A DNA stretch of 64,000 nucleotides from UBA1181 sp045226255 (GTDB lineage Bacteria; Bacteroidota; Bacteroidia; Bacteroidales; Paludibacteraceae). Shown piece by piece: positions 34,728-43,935 of this stretch (positions within the stretch are counted from its first letter, which is position 1; each line of letters opens with the position of its first letter). The stretch is from assembly GCA_045226255.1 (NCBI GenBank), contig JBGVCG010000026.1:1-64000 (forward strand). The letters are read 5' to 3'. The notes beneath the pieces are model-generated. The model worked only from the letters and a program-made list of their open reading frames with translations, made no database searches and had not been told where the DNA came from. The translations under genes were made by a program, and so were the position numbers.

Positions 34728-34969
34728 GATTCTTCCACGTTGTCGAAGAGGGTTGGCGCATCCGCCTCGAACCTCCTTAAGACCTCAAGCATGATGAGCT
34801 CCCTGCAGAACTTGGCCTTGTTGGTGATTTTGTATTTCTGAAAATAACGTTGCAGAGCCCTCATTTCAGCATCGTTTAACGCAATGTTGATACGTTGGTC
34901 GCGCACCAGTTTTTTGCGGTCTGGCACCTTCCCCGTTTTTTTGCTGTTTTTGATTTTTTTCTCTGCCAT
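34724..34969 (-). CDS. Small basic protein with ribbon-helix-helix-like C-terminal half
   Basis: 81 residues. The N-terminus is very basic (KKIKNSKKTGKVPDRKKLVRDQ), followed by a strand-helix-helix pattern (INIALNDAEMRALQRYFQKY, then NKAKFCRELIMLEVLRRF) resembling RHH or MobC-like DNA-binding proteins. The start overlaps no promoter leader: a TAAATTTG -7 element lies at 34977-34984, so the mRNA may be nearly leaderless. It is translationally coupled to tadA. Function unknown; a DNA- or RNA-binding role is inference. Confidence 0.65.
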   Translation of the reverse strand: MAEKKIKNSKKTGKVPDRKKLVRDQRINIALNDAEMRALQRYFQKYKITNKAKFCRELIMLEVLRRFEADAPTLFDNVEES

Positions 34970-34976
34970 ATGTCCG

Positions 34977-34984
34977 CAAATTTA
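34977..34984 (-). promoter_or_regulatory. -7 element before the RHH-like gene
   Basis: The minus strand reads TAAATTTG, ending 7 bases before the ATG at 34969. No TTG is found at the 19-bp position. Confidence 0.4.
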
Positions 34985-35070
34985 GTCTATTTCATCGATT
35001 TAATCCTATGCTTTTGTAGAGTTTTATGCAAAAAACATCTTTTTTTATTCTTTTTTTGCGTCAAATAAGA

Positions 35071-35078
35071 TAAATTTG
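35071..35078 (+). promoter_or_regulatory. -7 element before the DUF4197 gene
   Basis: TAAATTTG followed by CAAGG, about 40 bases before the ATG at 35119. A TTG lies too close (12 bp), so this is only a half match to the promoter consensus. Confidence 0.4.
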
Positions 35079-35118
35079 CAAGGTGTATATTTTTGAACGT
35101 GAATAAATTTGTAGGAAT

Positions 35119-36021
35119 ATGAATGTAAAATTAGGTTTGAAAAGGATTTTGTTGTTGTCATTTGTCGGCGCTTCGTTCTGCGCTGTTTCTTGTGACGACG
35201 ATATTTTGAATAATCTGGGGTCTGACGATACGGTCGCCGCTTTGAAACAGGCGTTGACCATCGGTGCGAAGACGGCCGCCACGAATCTTGGACAGAAGGA
35301 TGGTTACTACGGTGACGCATTGGTGAAGATCGGTATGCCACAGGAGGTTGCTACCGTTGCGGAACTGATGAGTACTGATGCCGGAAAGACGTTCTTGAAG
35401 GCTGTGGATGCGGAAGGTCTACAGACTGATAATTTGGTTGAATTGATGAACCGCGCCGCAGAGAAGGCCGCTCCTGAATCCGCGGAGATCTTTGCAAGCG
35501 CTATCACGAATATGACGGTCGCTGACGGCGAGTCGATCCTTTTCGGAAAATATACGAGCCAGTCTGCGGACGAGGAGGGTAATATTACCGCTACCTTCGG
35601 TTCTGATAAGGCGGCTACATCTTACTTGTACGACAAGACATACTCGGGCTTGCAGACTACATTTGGTGATGTTGTGACTGCTACGTTCGATCAGGTATCT
35701 GTGAGCGGTATGACATTGAACTCTGCTTGGTCATCCTTCTCTAAGGGCTATAACAAGGTCGCTTCTTTCAAGAGCTCCACGAAAGGTAAGTTGGCCATGG
35801 CTACCCTCAAGGTGGGTTTGGCTACTGCTGGCAAGTCTGCTTTGTACAACAAGGTGGATGCTATCCAGTCTGTCAATACGAACTTGGGCGAGTATGTGAC
35901 TGGCAAAGCGTTGGACGGTTTGTTCACGAAGGTGGGCGACAAGGAAGTGGATATCCGCACGAATGCGGCTGCTCGTACGACCGACCTGCTGAAGAGGGTC
36001 TTTGGACGTCTGGATGAATGA
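35119..36021 (+). CDS. DUF4197 lipoprotein
   Basis: 300 residues with a lipoprotein signal (FCAVSCDDD; the acidic residues after Cys suggest surface export). The DUF4197 family pattern is visible: ALKQALTIGAKTAATNLGQKDGYY, ILFGKYTSQS and ATSYLYDKTYSGL, and the tail DIRTNAAARTTDLLKRVFG. Function unknown. Its stop overlaps the comF start (ATGA at 36018-36021). Confidence 0.85.
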   Translation: MNVKLGLKRILLLSFVGASFCAVSCDDDILNNLGSDDTVAALKQALTIGAKTAATNLGQKDGYYGDALVKIGMPQEVATVAELMSTDAGKTFLKAVDAEGLQTDNLVELMNRAAEKAAPESAEIFASAITNMTVADGESILFGKYTSQSADEEGNITATFGSDKAATSYLYDKTYSGLQTTFGDVVTATFDQVSVSGMTLNSAWSSFSKGYNKVASFKSSTKGKLAMATLKVGLATAGKSALYNKVDAIQSVNTNLGEYVTGKALDGLFTKVGDKEVDIRTNAAARTTDLLKRVFGRLDE

Positions 36022-36722
36022 TCCGTTGGAGCAGTGCGCTGAACGGTTTTGTGGAACTCTTCTACCCGAGGCTCTGCGTGGGCTGTGGCAGAAAACTCTT
36101 CCACGATGAACGGTTCCTCTGTGTGGAGTGCCTCTCATCCCTGCCGTTGGCGCAGGTGCACGAATCGGCGGATAACTTTGTGGAGCAGCATCTCTACGGT
36201 AGACCTTACATCGAATCGGCCACGACGCTGATGATTTACGGGAAGGAGTCCGTGCCACAGAAGATTATCCATGAGATAAAATACCATGGTGCCAAAGAGT
36301 TGGCGAGAAACATGGGCAAAATGTTGGGAAGAGACATGAGAAACGGGCGGTTCTCCTCTGTGGATGTGATCGTGCCTGTTCCGCTCCATCCGAAGCGGTT
36401 GAAGTGGAGGGGCTATAATCAGAGCGAATGGATCGCCATGGGACTCGCAGAAGAGCTGGGAGTGCCGGTGCGGACGGATCTCGTCGAGCGAGTGGTGGAA
36501 ACCTCCACGCAGACGACGAAGAATGCGGAGGAGCGTTGGACGAACGTGAAGGGAATTTTCTCCTTGAAGCAGGAGGTCCAGCTGCAGGATCTGGAGGGTC
36601 GACATCTGCTGATCGTGGATGATGTGATCACGACAGGCTCCACCTTGATGGCTTGCGCGGCCGCTTTCTCCCAGGTGAAAAATGTGAAGATTAGTGCCGC
36701 TTCGTTGGCGGCCGTAAATTAA
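36018..36722 (+). CDS. comF: ComF family phosphoribosyltransferase-like protein
   Basis: 234 residues. The N-terminal zinc-ribbon cysteines (CVGCGRKLF...CVECLSSLP) and the C-terminal PRPP-binding motif (LLIVDDVITTGSTL) are both intact, as in ComF proteins linked to DNA uptake and recombination. It is coupled to the DUF4197 gene by a 4-base overlap. Confidence 0.92.
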   Translation: MIRWSSALNGFVELFYPRLCVGCGRKLFHDERFLCVECLSSLPLAQVHESADNFVEQHLYGRPYIESATTLMIYGKESVPQKIIHEIKYHGAKELARNMGKMLGRDMRNGRFSSVDVIVPVPLHPKRLKWRGYNQSEWIAMGLAEELGVPVRTDLVERVVETSTQTTKNAEERWTNVKGIFSLKQEVQLQDLEGRHLLIVDDVITTGSTLMACAAAFSQVKNVKISAASLAAVN

Positions 36723-36756
36723 ATTTGATAATTACTAACACTAAATTTTATTTGAA

Positions 36757-37200
36757 ATGAAGAAAATTAAATTTTTGCCGATCTTGATGGCTATGTTTTT
36801 GGGATTGTCTTTCGGTTTGGTTTCTTGTGGAGACGATGACGACAACAGTTCAGACAACAATCAAAATAAGGAATTTGTAGAGGCTGACGTTATCCAAAGC
36901 GGTCGTACTTTTTATTCTGACTTGGTGAAGGCTAAGGAAACCGGAAGCGAATCAGACAAGTTGCGTGTTGCCGCTGATGCTATTGACTATTCAAACAATA
37001 AGAACAATAGCGCTTGGACTACTAACTTCTTGGCAGGTGTTGTGATGGAGAAGTACAATGTGGATGACGCAAACGTTGCTAAGTCTGAGGAGTATATGAA
37101 TAAAGTGGCTGATGTTAAGAACGTCTTGGACAACGGTATCACTTCCGATAATGTCGCTAACGCATTGGTTAGCTTGGCGAACTTCATCTCCAGCAAATAA
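36757..37200 (+). CDS. Small surface lipoprotein, unknown function
   Basis: 147 residues with a lipoprotein signal (GLVSCGDDDD) followed by an acidic and Asn/Ser-rich spacer, then a helical domain (VIQSGRTFYSDLVKAKETG to ANALVSLANFISSK). The acidic residues after Cys fit surface export. I do not recognise a family. It is the first of two adjacent small lipoprotein genes, 23 bp apart. Confidence 0.7.
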   Translation: MKKIKFLPILMAMFLGLSFGLVSCGDDDDNSSDNNQNKEFVEADVIQSGRTFYSDLVKAKETGSESDKLRVAADAIDYSNNKNNSAWTTNFLAGVVMEKYNVDDANVAKSEEYMNKVADVKNVLDNGITSDNVANALVSLANFISSK

Positions 37201-37223
37201 TCTCTAAAAAAACGGAGACAACC

Positions 37224-37730
37224 ATGAAAATCACAAAATTGTTTATCATAGCGGTTCTTCCTCTTTCATTGGGACTGTTTTCTTGCGGCGACGACAACGT
37301 GAACGCGTATGAGTTGGGCCGTACGGTTGACTTCCCTGAAATGACTGCGGAGGCTCGCGGAACTAACAATGGAGAGACCTTGGCAAAGGCTTTGTTCTCT
37401 ATCCGTGACACTGTCATCTCTGCCCAAAAGAAGAATTTGGTGCCGGTTGACGAAAGTACGGGTGAGCAAAAACTTTGGGACGAACCTATTTTCCGAGGAA
37501 TGTTGACATCTCCATTGTCGCTTTCACAGCGTCCATATGAACTTTCCATCGAGAACCAGAACGATTCTTTGTGGATGAGGGGCTTTAACACTAGTCTCAA
37601 TGCGAACTTGAAACTGAGTGCGGATAAGTTTACGGCTGTGATGAAGGATCTTTCTCAAATAGACTACACGGATATCGATTCGAATGAAAATGCGAGACTC
37701 TGCATGGAGATCGCATTGGCTCTGAAATGA
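37224..37730 (+). CDS. Small surface lipoprotein, unknown function
   Basis: 168 residues with a lipoprotein signal (GLFSCGDDN). The rest is hydrophilic with no recognised motif. The nearby lipoprotein at 36757 has a similar signal but I see no clear similarity in the mature parts. A terminator follows at 37762. Confidence 0.7.
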   Translation: MKITKLFIIAVLPLSLGLFSCGDDNVNAYELGRTVDFPEMTAEARGTNNGETLAKALFSIRDTVISAQKKNLVPVDESTGEQKLWDEPIFRGMLTSPLSLSQRPYELSIENQNDSLWMRGFNTSLNANLKLSADKFTAVMKDLSQIDYTDIDSNENARLCMEIALALK

Positions 37731-37761
37731 TTGCCGTTGATATCCACATGTGTGTAACTAT

Positions 37762-37803
37762 AGGAAGTGTGTTCGGCTCTGTCCGTTCACGCTTCCTTTT
37801 TTT
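37762..37803 (+). terminator. Intrinsic terminator before dnaG
   Basis: The stem aggaagtgtg/cacgcttcct (with one G-U pair) is followed by a run of seven T. It separates the lipoprotein genes from dnaG. Confidence 0.75.
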
Positions 37804-37818
37804 CCAAACTAGCGGACG

Positions 37819-39864
37819 ATGATAGACCAGGCTACGGTTGATAGAATTTTTGATGCGGCTCAGATCGTCGATGTGGTGTCTGATTATGTCACTCTTCATC
37901 GGCGCGGGGCTAACTATACTGGTCTTTGTCCGTTCCACGATGAAAAAACGCCTTCCTTTTCTGTTTCTCCTGCCAAAAACATCTATAAGTGCTTCGGTTG
38001 CGGCAAGGGCGGTAACCCTGTCAACTTTGTCATGGAGATGGAGAACCTCTCCTACTACGAGGCGCTGAAATTCCTTGCGAAGAAGTACCATATCGACATC
38101 CAGGAGGAGGAACTGACCCAAGAGCAGATTGAGCAACGCACCGAAAGGGAGAGCATGATGGCGGTGACGGAATGGGCGCAGAAACATTTCACCCAGAACC
38201 TCTTCGAGACGCAGGAGGGAAAGTCCATCGGCCTTGCTTACTTCGCCCACCGTGGTTTCCATGAGGATACTATCCGTAAGTTCCAACTGGGCTATGCGTT
38301 GGACAAGCGTGACGCCTATACTGTTTTGGCGCAGGGCGAGGGATATAAGCGTGAATACCTGGAGAAGGTGGGCCTGACCATCGTGAAGGACGATAACTAT
38401 GCCTTCGACCGTTTCCATGGCCGTGCTATGTTTCCGATCCACTCTATATCGGGCAAGGTTATTGGCTTCGGCGGACGAACGATGAAGAAGGACGATCCCG
38501 TGAAGTACCAAAACTCCCCGGAGTCGGATATCTACCACAAGGGCAATGTGCTCTATGGCATCTATTTCGCGAAGAATGCTATCATCAAGGAGAAGAAATG
38601 TTATATCGTGGAGGGCTATGCGGATGTCCTCTCCATGGTGCAGGCGGGCGTGCAGAATATCGTCGCTCCCTGCGGTACGGCGCTGACCGTCGAACAAATA
38701 CGTTTGTTGCGGCGTATCGTCCCTTCTGTCGATGCGGACAGAATAGACGGTAATAAGAATGTCACCATGCTCTACGATGGTGATAGCGCGGGTGTGCATG
38801 CCGCCCTGAAAAACGGTAAACTGCTCCTTCAAGAGGGGCTCAATGCTAGGGTTGTCGTCCTCCCGCCTGAGGATGACCCGGATACTTTCGCACAGAACAA
38901 CGATTCGTCGTATGTGCTGCAATATCTGGCGGAGAAGGAGCAGGATTATATCATCTTTAAGACGAATTACCTGCTGAAGGAGGCGAACGGTGACCCGATT
39001 AAGAAGGCGCAGACCATCACGGAGATCGCCCAGACCATTGCGGTGATCCCTGACCAGGTGAAGCGTTCCGTCTACGTGTCGGAATGCTCGAAACTGCTGG
39101 GCGTGGAGGAGAACCTGCTCCATACGACCATCGCCCAAAAACAGTGGACGAACACTGTCTCTAACGCTAATTCATCGAGCCCCATCTCGGATATCCAACA
39201 GGTGCCTACGCCTCCTGAAGGAGAGACGACTCCGGATGGCACGCAGACTTCTCAATCTCCCCAATCCCCAACCAATCGTGAACGTTACGAATTGACCCTT
39301 TCCGATAGGGCGGAGAAGGAGATCATCTACTACCTGGTCCGCTATGGAGAAGCGCCTCTTGGAATGGGGGAAAAGGATGGTGAGCCTTTCCAATTCCATG
39401 TGGTCACGTATATTAAGAGTGAACTTGATACGGATGACTTGTCGTTGTCTAATCCGTTATATGATAAGATGTTAAGTGAATATCTTGCCGCCTTTTTGAA
39501 TACCCAAGTCTCTGCGCAACACTTCTTCCTTCGCAATCAGGATACGCAAATCGTTGAGGTGGCGACGGATGTCCTTTCGGACCGTTACCAGCTCAGCCGT
39601 ATGTTTGATAAGAAATGTTTGGACAATAAGGTGAAGGCAAAGAAATTGGACAATGAGGAGGCGGAACGCTTAATGGTTGATGTGCCTCGCGTGATGTTCA
39701 ACTACAAGTATTTCTGGGTGGAACGTGAGATGTCCAAATGCCTGCAGGCGTTGCGTCAGACGGAAGATGAGGAGGAGAAGAGAAAACAGCTCACCCGCTT
39801 CAACTCGTTGCACGTGAGCAAGGTGGCCTTGGCGAAGTACCTAGGCGAGCGGATCATCAACTGA
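37819..39864 (+). CDS. dnaG: DNA primase DnaG
   Basis: 681 residues. It makes RNA primers at the replication fork. The zinc-binding residues Cys37, His40, Cys58 and Cys61 are in place. The TOPRIM domain has CYIVEGYADVLS and MLYDGDSAG. The C-terminal region (about 540-681) is the helicase-interacting part, preceded by a low-complexity Ser/Thr/Pro/Gln linker (about 455-485). Confidence 0.95.
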   Translation: MIDQATVDRIFDAAQIVDVVSDYVTLHRRGANYTGLCPFHDEKTPSFSVSPAKNIYKCFGCGKGGNPVNFVMEMENLSYYEALKFLAKKYHIDIQEEELTQEQIEQRTERESMMAVTEWAQKHFTQNLFETQEGKSIGLAYFAHRGFHEDTIRKFQLGYALDKRDAYTVLAQGEGYKREYLEKVGLTIVKDDNYAFDRFHGRAMFPIHSISGKVIGFGGRTMKKDDPVKYQNSPESDIYHKGNVLYGIYFAKNAIIKEKKCYIVEGYADVLSMVQAGVQNIVAPCGTALTVEQIRLLRRIVPSVDADRIDGNKNVTMLYDGDSAGVHAALKNGKLLLQEGLNARVVVLPPEDDPDTFAQNNDSSYVLQYLAEKEQDYIIFKTNYLLKEANGDPIKKAQTITEIAQTIAVIPDQVKRSVYVSECSKLLGVEENLLHTTIAQKQWTNTVSNANSSSPISDIQQVPTPPEGETTPDGTQTSQSPQSPTNRERYELTLSDRAEKEIIYYLVRYGEAPLGMGEKDGEPFQFHVVTYIKSELDTDDLSLSNPLYDKMLSEYLAAFLNTQVSAQHFFLRNQDTQIVEVATDVLSDRYQLSRMFDKKCLDNKVKAKKLDNEEAERLMVDVPRVMFNYKYFWVEREMSKCLQALRQTEDEEEKRKQLTRFNSLHVSKVALAKYLGERIIN

Positions 39865-39903
39865 TGTCCGATGGGTTTTGTGAATGAATATTATTTTTGC
39901 GAT

Positions 39904-40569
39904 ATGAAAAGATATGGTTGGCTTGCCATCGTATTGGCATTATTGATGGAGGGGTGTTTCTTCTCCAAAACTCCAGAGGAGATGGGTCGGGATGTGGTGT
40001 TGTCTGTTTCCAATTGTTCCCGCCTTTACACGGTGCAATATAATGTGCACAAGGTGTTGACTCATCAGGATTTCAGTAAAATCGAGGGAAGCTTCTTCTT
40101 CGAGAAATTCAGCATCACGATTCCTGGCGAACGTAAGGTCGTCTTGCCGATGGATGCTACTGTCAAGGCGTATATCGATTTCTCGGACTTTACCGAGGAG
40201 AATGTCTCCATCGTGGGGGATAAGATCACCATCACGTTGCCTATCCCTAAGATTGAGATGACCTCTTCTAAGATCGATTATGCGAATGAGAAGCAGTTCC
40301 TCTCATGGAACCGTTCAAAGTTCTCCGAGGAGGAGAAGGAGTCGCTGCTGAAGGCGGGTAAGGCTAAGGTGTTGGAGGACATGAATGGAACGGATATTAT
40401 CGAACGTTCCCAGTTGTGTGCGTACAATGCGCTTCTTCCGTTGGTGACCGCCGCTGGTTTCCAACGTGAGAATGTTGTCATCCGATTCAGTGAGGATGTG
40501 ATGGGGAAAAAACACGATGGCGTGTTGATTCGTGAAATGGTCGGGGATGATTTGTCCGAACTGAAATGA
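39904..40569 (+). CDS. DUF4230 family lipoprotein-like protein
   Basis: 221 residues from the ATG at 39904. The N-terminus is a lipoprotein-type signal (MEGCFFSKTPEE). The DUF4230 pattern is seen: an N-terminal strand, an ALPMDATVKAYIDFSDF-like segment (here VLPMDATVKAYIDF), ITITLPIPKIEMTSSKIDY, and the C-terminal ENVVIRF. Function unknown. It is directly followed by a second DUF4230 gene. Confidence 0.75.
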   Translation: MKRYGWLAIVLALLMEGCFFSKTPEEMGRDVVLSVSNCSRLYTVQYNVHKVLTHQDFSKIEGSFFFEKFSITIPGERKVVLPMDATVKAYIDFSDFTEENVSIVGDKITITLPIPKIEMTSSKIDYANEKQFLSWNRSKFSEEEKESLLKAGKAKVLEDMNGTDIIERSQLCAYNALLPLVTAAGFQRENVVIRFSEDVMGKKHDGVLIREMVGDDLSELK

Positions 40570-40624
40570 CCTCTTCCCGTGACGGAATTGTAAATGTTTT
40601 TGTGAATTAGAATAGGATTATATT

Positions 40625-41179
40625 ATGATAAAGAAAATTATTATTCTATTGTTGCTAGTGGGCGTAGGCCTTGCCCTCTTTTTCTTCCTGAGAGCTAGAT
40701 CGGAAGAGGAGCAGCAGTCGCAAGTTGATATGGCGGTCGAGATTACTTCTGTCAAGGAGATCGCGGAGTGGGAGTTCCTAACGGTCGACATGGAGGAGTT
40801 CGAGGATACGGTGATCCCTCGGATGATTATCTCTGACGATCAGTTCGCCCGTATCTATAAGGGTACGGCTCGCTTGGGTGTGGACATGAAGGCGGCTGCA
40901 TCGGATTGGTTGATCACCTCGCACGATACGGTATGGATTAAATTGCCGGAAATCAGGATCTTGGACGAGGACATCATTGATGACACGCAAACCCGCACTT
41001 TTTATGAGAACGGAAAGATTACGCCAGCCATCAAGACTGCCCTCTATGAGCGTGCGAAGCGGGATATGCGTCTCCGTGCCTTGTCGAAGGAAAACCTTTC
41101 CGCCGCTAGTGAGAACGCTAAGGCACAATTCATATATATGTTCCGCTCCATGGGCTTCAGCACGGTGCTGTTCGAGTAG
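40625..41179 (+). CDS. DUF4230 family membrane-anchored protein
   Basis: 184 residues with an N-terminal hydrophobic anchor (IIILLLLVGVGLALFFFL). It shares with its neighbour the strand IYKGTARLGVDMKAAASDW, the segment VWIKLPEIRILDEDI, and a C-terminal FRSMGFSTVLFE. It is a probable tandem paralogue of the gene at 39904, anchored instead of lipidated. Confidence 0.75.
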   Translation: MIKKIIILLLLVGVGLALFFFLRARSEEEQQSQVDMAVEITSVKEIAEWEFLTVDMEEFEDTVIPRMIISDDQFARIYKGTARLGVDMKAAASDWLITSHDTVWIKLPEIRILDEDIIDDTQTRTFYENGKITPAIKTALYERAKRDMRLRALSKENLSAASENAKAQFIYMFRSMGFSTVLFE

Positions 41180-41229
41180 AATGTGCCTCGAAGTGTGGAA
41201 TGGTTAACAACTAAAGTGTCTGTAACGGT

Positions 41230-41709
41230 ATGAGAACTCCTAAGATAATGATCTCTCTGATAGTGATAGAGAGCCTTCTTTTCGTGGCGAAGTCCTCGCC
41301 TCTGTTCATGGTATATCCAGTGGTGCTCCTCGCCCTCTTTCTGGTGCCGTTGGGTGGTTTGATAGGCGCTTGTACGACGCATGATTCTGCCGAGGCTGCT
41401 CAGGATGAGGCGGAGGCGCTGAAGGAGCGGAAAGGTTTTAGGATCCGCCTAAGCCTATGTCTGGCTCTCTTAGGCCTCTCTTTGATGGTCTTGTCCGTAG
41501 GTGGATTGTTCCGAATCATGCATTGGCCGGGTGCGGTGTGCGCTTCGTCGTTGGGTGCGGTTGCGTCCGCATTGATGGCTATCATCCTCTTCGTGTATGT
41601 GCGGAAGAACGAGAAGCTGGCAGAACCTTCTCCTGTCTCTCTTTATGTTTTAGCCGCTCTCTCTTTTGTGTTTGCGGCATGGCGGGGAGCTCCCGTCATT
41701 TTTTCTTGA
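41230..41709 (+). CDS. Membrane protein with GldL-like motif
   Basis: 159 residues, with about four to five hydrophobic segments. The span LMVLSVGGLFRIMHWPGA resembles the FKxMHWPGA motif found in GldL/PorL, the T9SS motor protein, and in related small membrane proteins of Bacteroidetes. The rest of GldL is not present, so I do not call it GldL. It follows the DUF4230 pair by 50 bp. Function unknown. Confidence 0.65.
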   Translation: MRTPKIMISLIVIESLLFVAKSSPLFMVYPVVLLALFLVPLGGLIGACTTHDSAEAAQDEAEALKERKGFRIRLSLCLALLGLSLMVLSVGGLFRIMHWPGAVCASSLGAVASALMAIILFVYVRKNEKLAEPSPVSLYVLAALSFVFAAWRGAPVIFS

Positions 41710-41867
41710 GAGCTAATATGATGTTCACGATGACTGGGCGCTCGCTTGTGTTATTTTTGTGATAGTGTATTGCAAGGTCATTTAGATGTTTGATTATCTA
41801 TCTGGCAATAGGGTGTATCGGCGTGAATGGATACTAAAAACATAATTATACGGATTGTGTTGTAGAC

Positions 41868-41904
41868 AAAAAAATCCGGGAAGAATGGTCTTCCCGGATT
41901 TTTT
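41868..41904. terminator. Bidirectional intrinsic terminator
   Basis: The perfect stem aaaatccgggaaga/tcttcccggatttt has a 4-base loop and is flanked by an A-run on the left and a T-run on the right. It can end the plus-strand membrane-protein transcript and the minus-strand fumarase transcript. The rest of the 41710-41924 gap holds nothing I recognise. Confidence 0.9.
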
Positions 41905-41924
41905 ATTGGTCGGTGTTCTACCGA

Positions 41925-43565
41925 TTATTTCTTACAACCGCACCAAGGTTTCAGTTGTTTGAAGAAGTCGTTGCCCTTGTCGTCCACCAGGATGAAGGCA
42001 GGGAAATCCTCCACTTCGATCTTCCAGATGGCTTCCATGCCCAATTCAGGGTATTCCACACATTCGATGCTCTTGATGTTGTTTTGCGCCAAGATAGCGG
42101 CTGGTCCACCGATGGAGCCCAAATAGAATCCGCCGTGCTTCTTGCAGGCGTCCGTCACAGCCTGTGAACGGTTACCCTTCGCCAACATGATCATGGATCC
42201 TCCGTTGTCTTGGAACTCGTCCACGTATGGATCCATACGTCCCGCCGTGGTAGGTCCCATACTTCCGCAAGGCATACCCTCCGGAGTCTTGGCCGGACCA
42301 GCGTAGTAGATCGGATGGTCTTTCAGGTATTGAGGCATACCCTCGCCAGCGTCCAGACGAGCCTTGATCTTCGCGTGGGCGATGTCACGTCCCACGATGA
42401 TCGTACCGTTCAGGGAGAGGCGGGTGGATACCGGATATTTGGAGAGCTCCTTCAGGATCTCCTTCATCGGTTGGTTCAAGTTGATCTTCACAGCGTCGCC
42501 CTCACCAGCCTGGCGGAGAGACTCAGGGATCAATTCGTATGGTTTATCGTCCATCTTCTCGATCCAGATACCGTCCTTGTTGATTTTGCACTTGATGTTT
42601 CTGTCCGCGGAGCAGCTTACGCCCAAGCCGATAGGGCAGCTGGCACCGTGGCGAGGCAAACGAACCACACGCACGTCGTGAGCCATGTATTTACCGCCGA
42701 ACTGAGCGCCCAAGCCGATCTTGTGCGCCTCCTCCAGGAGTTGTTTCTCCAACTCGATGTCACGGAAAGCGCGGCCCGTCTCGTCGCCCGAAGTAGGGAG
42801 GCTGTCGTAGTAGTGGGTGGAGGCCAATTTAACCGTCAGCAGGTTCTTCTCCGCCGAGGTACCACCGATGACGATGGCGATGTGGTAAGGAGGGCAAGCC
42901 GCTGTACCCAATGATTTCATCTTCTCCACCAAGAAAGGAACCAACGTGCCAGGGTTCTGGATGCGCGCTTTGGTCTCTTGGTACAAATATGTCTTGTTGG
43001 CTGAACCACCACCTTTGGTGACCATCAGGAAGCGGTACTCCATGCCCTCAGTCGCCTCGATGTCGATCTGCGCAGGCAAGTTACATTTCGTGTTCACCTC
43101 GTCGTACATGTTCAACGGAGCGTTCTGGGAGTAGCGGAGGTTCTCCTCGGTGTAGGTTTTGAAGACACCCTTCGCCAAAGCCTCTTCGTCGCAGTAGCCC
43201 GTCCATACCTGCTGACCCTTCTCGCCGTGGATGATGGCGGTACCCGTGTCTTGGCAGAGTGGCAATTTGCCCTTAGCGGCCACTTCCGCGTTGCGCAGGA
43301 AGGTGAGGGCCACATACTTGTCGTTGTCGCTCGCCTCAGGGTCGCTCAATATCTTTGCTACTTGCAGGTTGTGGGAACGTCTTAACAGGAAGGAAACATC
43401 GCGGAATGCGGCGTTGGCCATCTTGGTCAATCCCTCTTTCTCAACTTTAAGGATAGGTTTTCCTTCGAAATCACCGACAGAGACGTAGTCTTTCGTCAGC
43501 AAATAGTACTCCGTGTCGTCTTTTCCTAATTGGAACATCGGAGCATACTTAAATTCTACAGCCAT
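41925..43565 (-). CDS. Class I fumarate hydratase (4Fe-4S)
   Basis: 546 residues from the ATG giving MAVEFKYAPMF; an in-frame start 66 bases upstream is unlikely. It interconverts fumarate and malate. The iron-sulfur-dependent family is shown by LPLCQDTGTAI, by GGGSANKTYL, by the cysteines in HGASCPIGLGVSCSADRN, and by the beta-domain signature GPTTAGRMD. It ends CGCKK, as do some class I fumarases. The closest upstream -7-like site on the minus strand (near 43629) is one base off consensus. Confidence 0.95.
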   Translation of the reverse strand: MAVEFKYAPMFQLGKDDTEYYLLTKDYVSVGDFEGKPILKVEKEGLTKMANAAFRDVSFLLRRSHNLQVAKILSDPEASDNDKYVALTFLRNAEVAAKGKLPLCQDTGTAIIHGEKGQQVWTGYCDEEALAKGVFKTYTEENLRYSQNAPLNMYDEVNTKCNLPAQIDIEATEGMEYRFLMVTKGGGSANKTYLYQETKARIQNPGTLVPFLVEKMKSLGTAACPPYHIAIVIGGTSAEKNLLTVKLASTHYYDSLPTSGDETGRAFRDIELEKQLLEEAHKIGLGAQFGGKYMAHDVRVVRLPRHGASCPIGLGVSCSADRNIKCKINKDGIWIEKMDDKPYELIPESLRQAGEGDAVKINLNQPMKEILKELSKYPVSTRLSLNGTIIVGRDIAHAKIKARLDAGEGMPQYLKDHPIYYAGPAKTPEGMPCGSMGPTTAGRMDPYVDEFQDNGGSMIMLAKGNRSQAVTDACKKHGGFYLGSIGGPAAILAQNNIKSIECVEYPELGMEAIWKIEVEDFPAFILVDDKGNDFFKQLKPWCGCKK

Positions 43566-43700
43566 ATTTCTGTTGTTTAATGTTTTATGTGTTTCTACGA
43601 TTATGCTACTAAGTAACAACTTTTTTTTCAAATATCCTTGATGTTTCGAAGAGATTTTTAGACACTAGACTTTAGATATTAGACTTTGATGGTGGAGATA

Positions 43701-43886
43701 TTACCCACGGCCTGCAAGGCCAGCTCTTTACATAGTCCAAGGCAACACCTTGGGTCTGCGGTGTGATATGGACACCCCAAGCCCTGAAAGGGCGACATTC
43801 CCCAGGCAGGGGTGTAAACCCTTGTGCAAAGAATCATCAACGTGGAATAAGCCCCGAAGGGGCGACACTTGGTAGAAAAGGCGCCA
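43701..43886. repeat. Palindromic GC-rich intergenic repeat cluster
   Basis: A run of short palindromes: ggcctgcaaggcc, ccaaggcaacaccttgg, gccctgaaagggcgac (43781-43796) and gccccgaaggggcgac (43851-43866), the last two being clear variants of one unit 70 bp apart. They resemble the GCCCYGAARGGGCGAC repeats scattered between genes in many Bacteroidetes. No transposase is seen, so this is either a non-autonomous element or its remains. Confidence 0.7.
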
Positions 43887-43890
43887 GGTA

Positions 43891-43918
43891 ATTCTTAACT
43901 CTTAATTCTTAACTCTTA
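43891..43918. repeat. 14-bp tandem direct repeat
   Basis: attcttaactctta occurs twice in direct succession (43891-43904, 43905-43918). It adjoins the palindromic cluster, and a similar low-complexity tagacttta/tagac repetition lies near 43663-43687 on its other side. Confidence 0.85.
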
Positions 43919-43935
43919 ATCATCTTGTTTGCAGC

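Noticed and set aside
37630..39138. A 502-residue minus-strand open frame opposite dnaG
   Set aside because: It is antisense to an intact primase gene with all motifs, and its composition is typical of a shadow frame.
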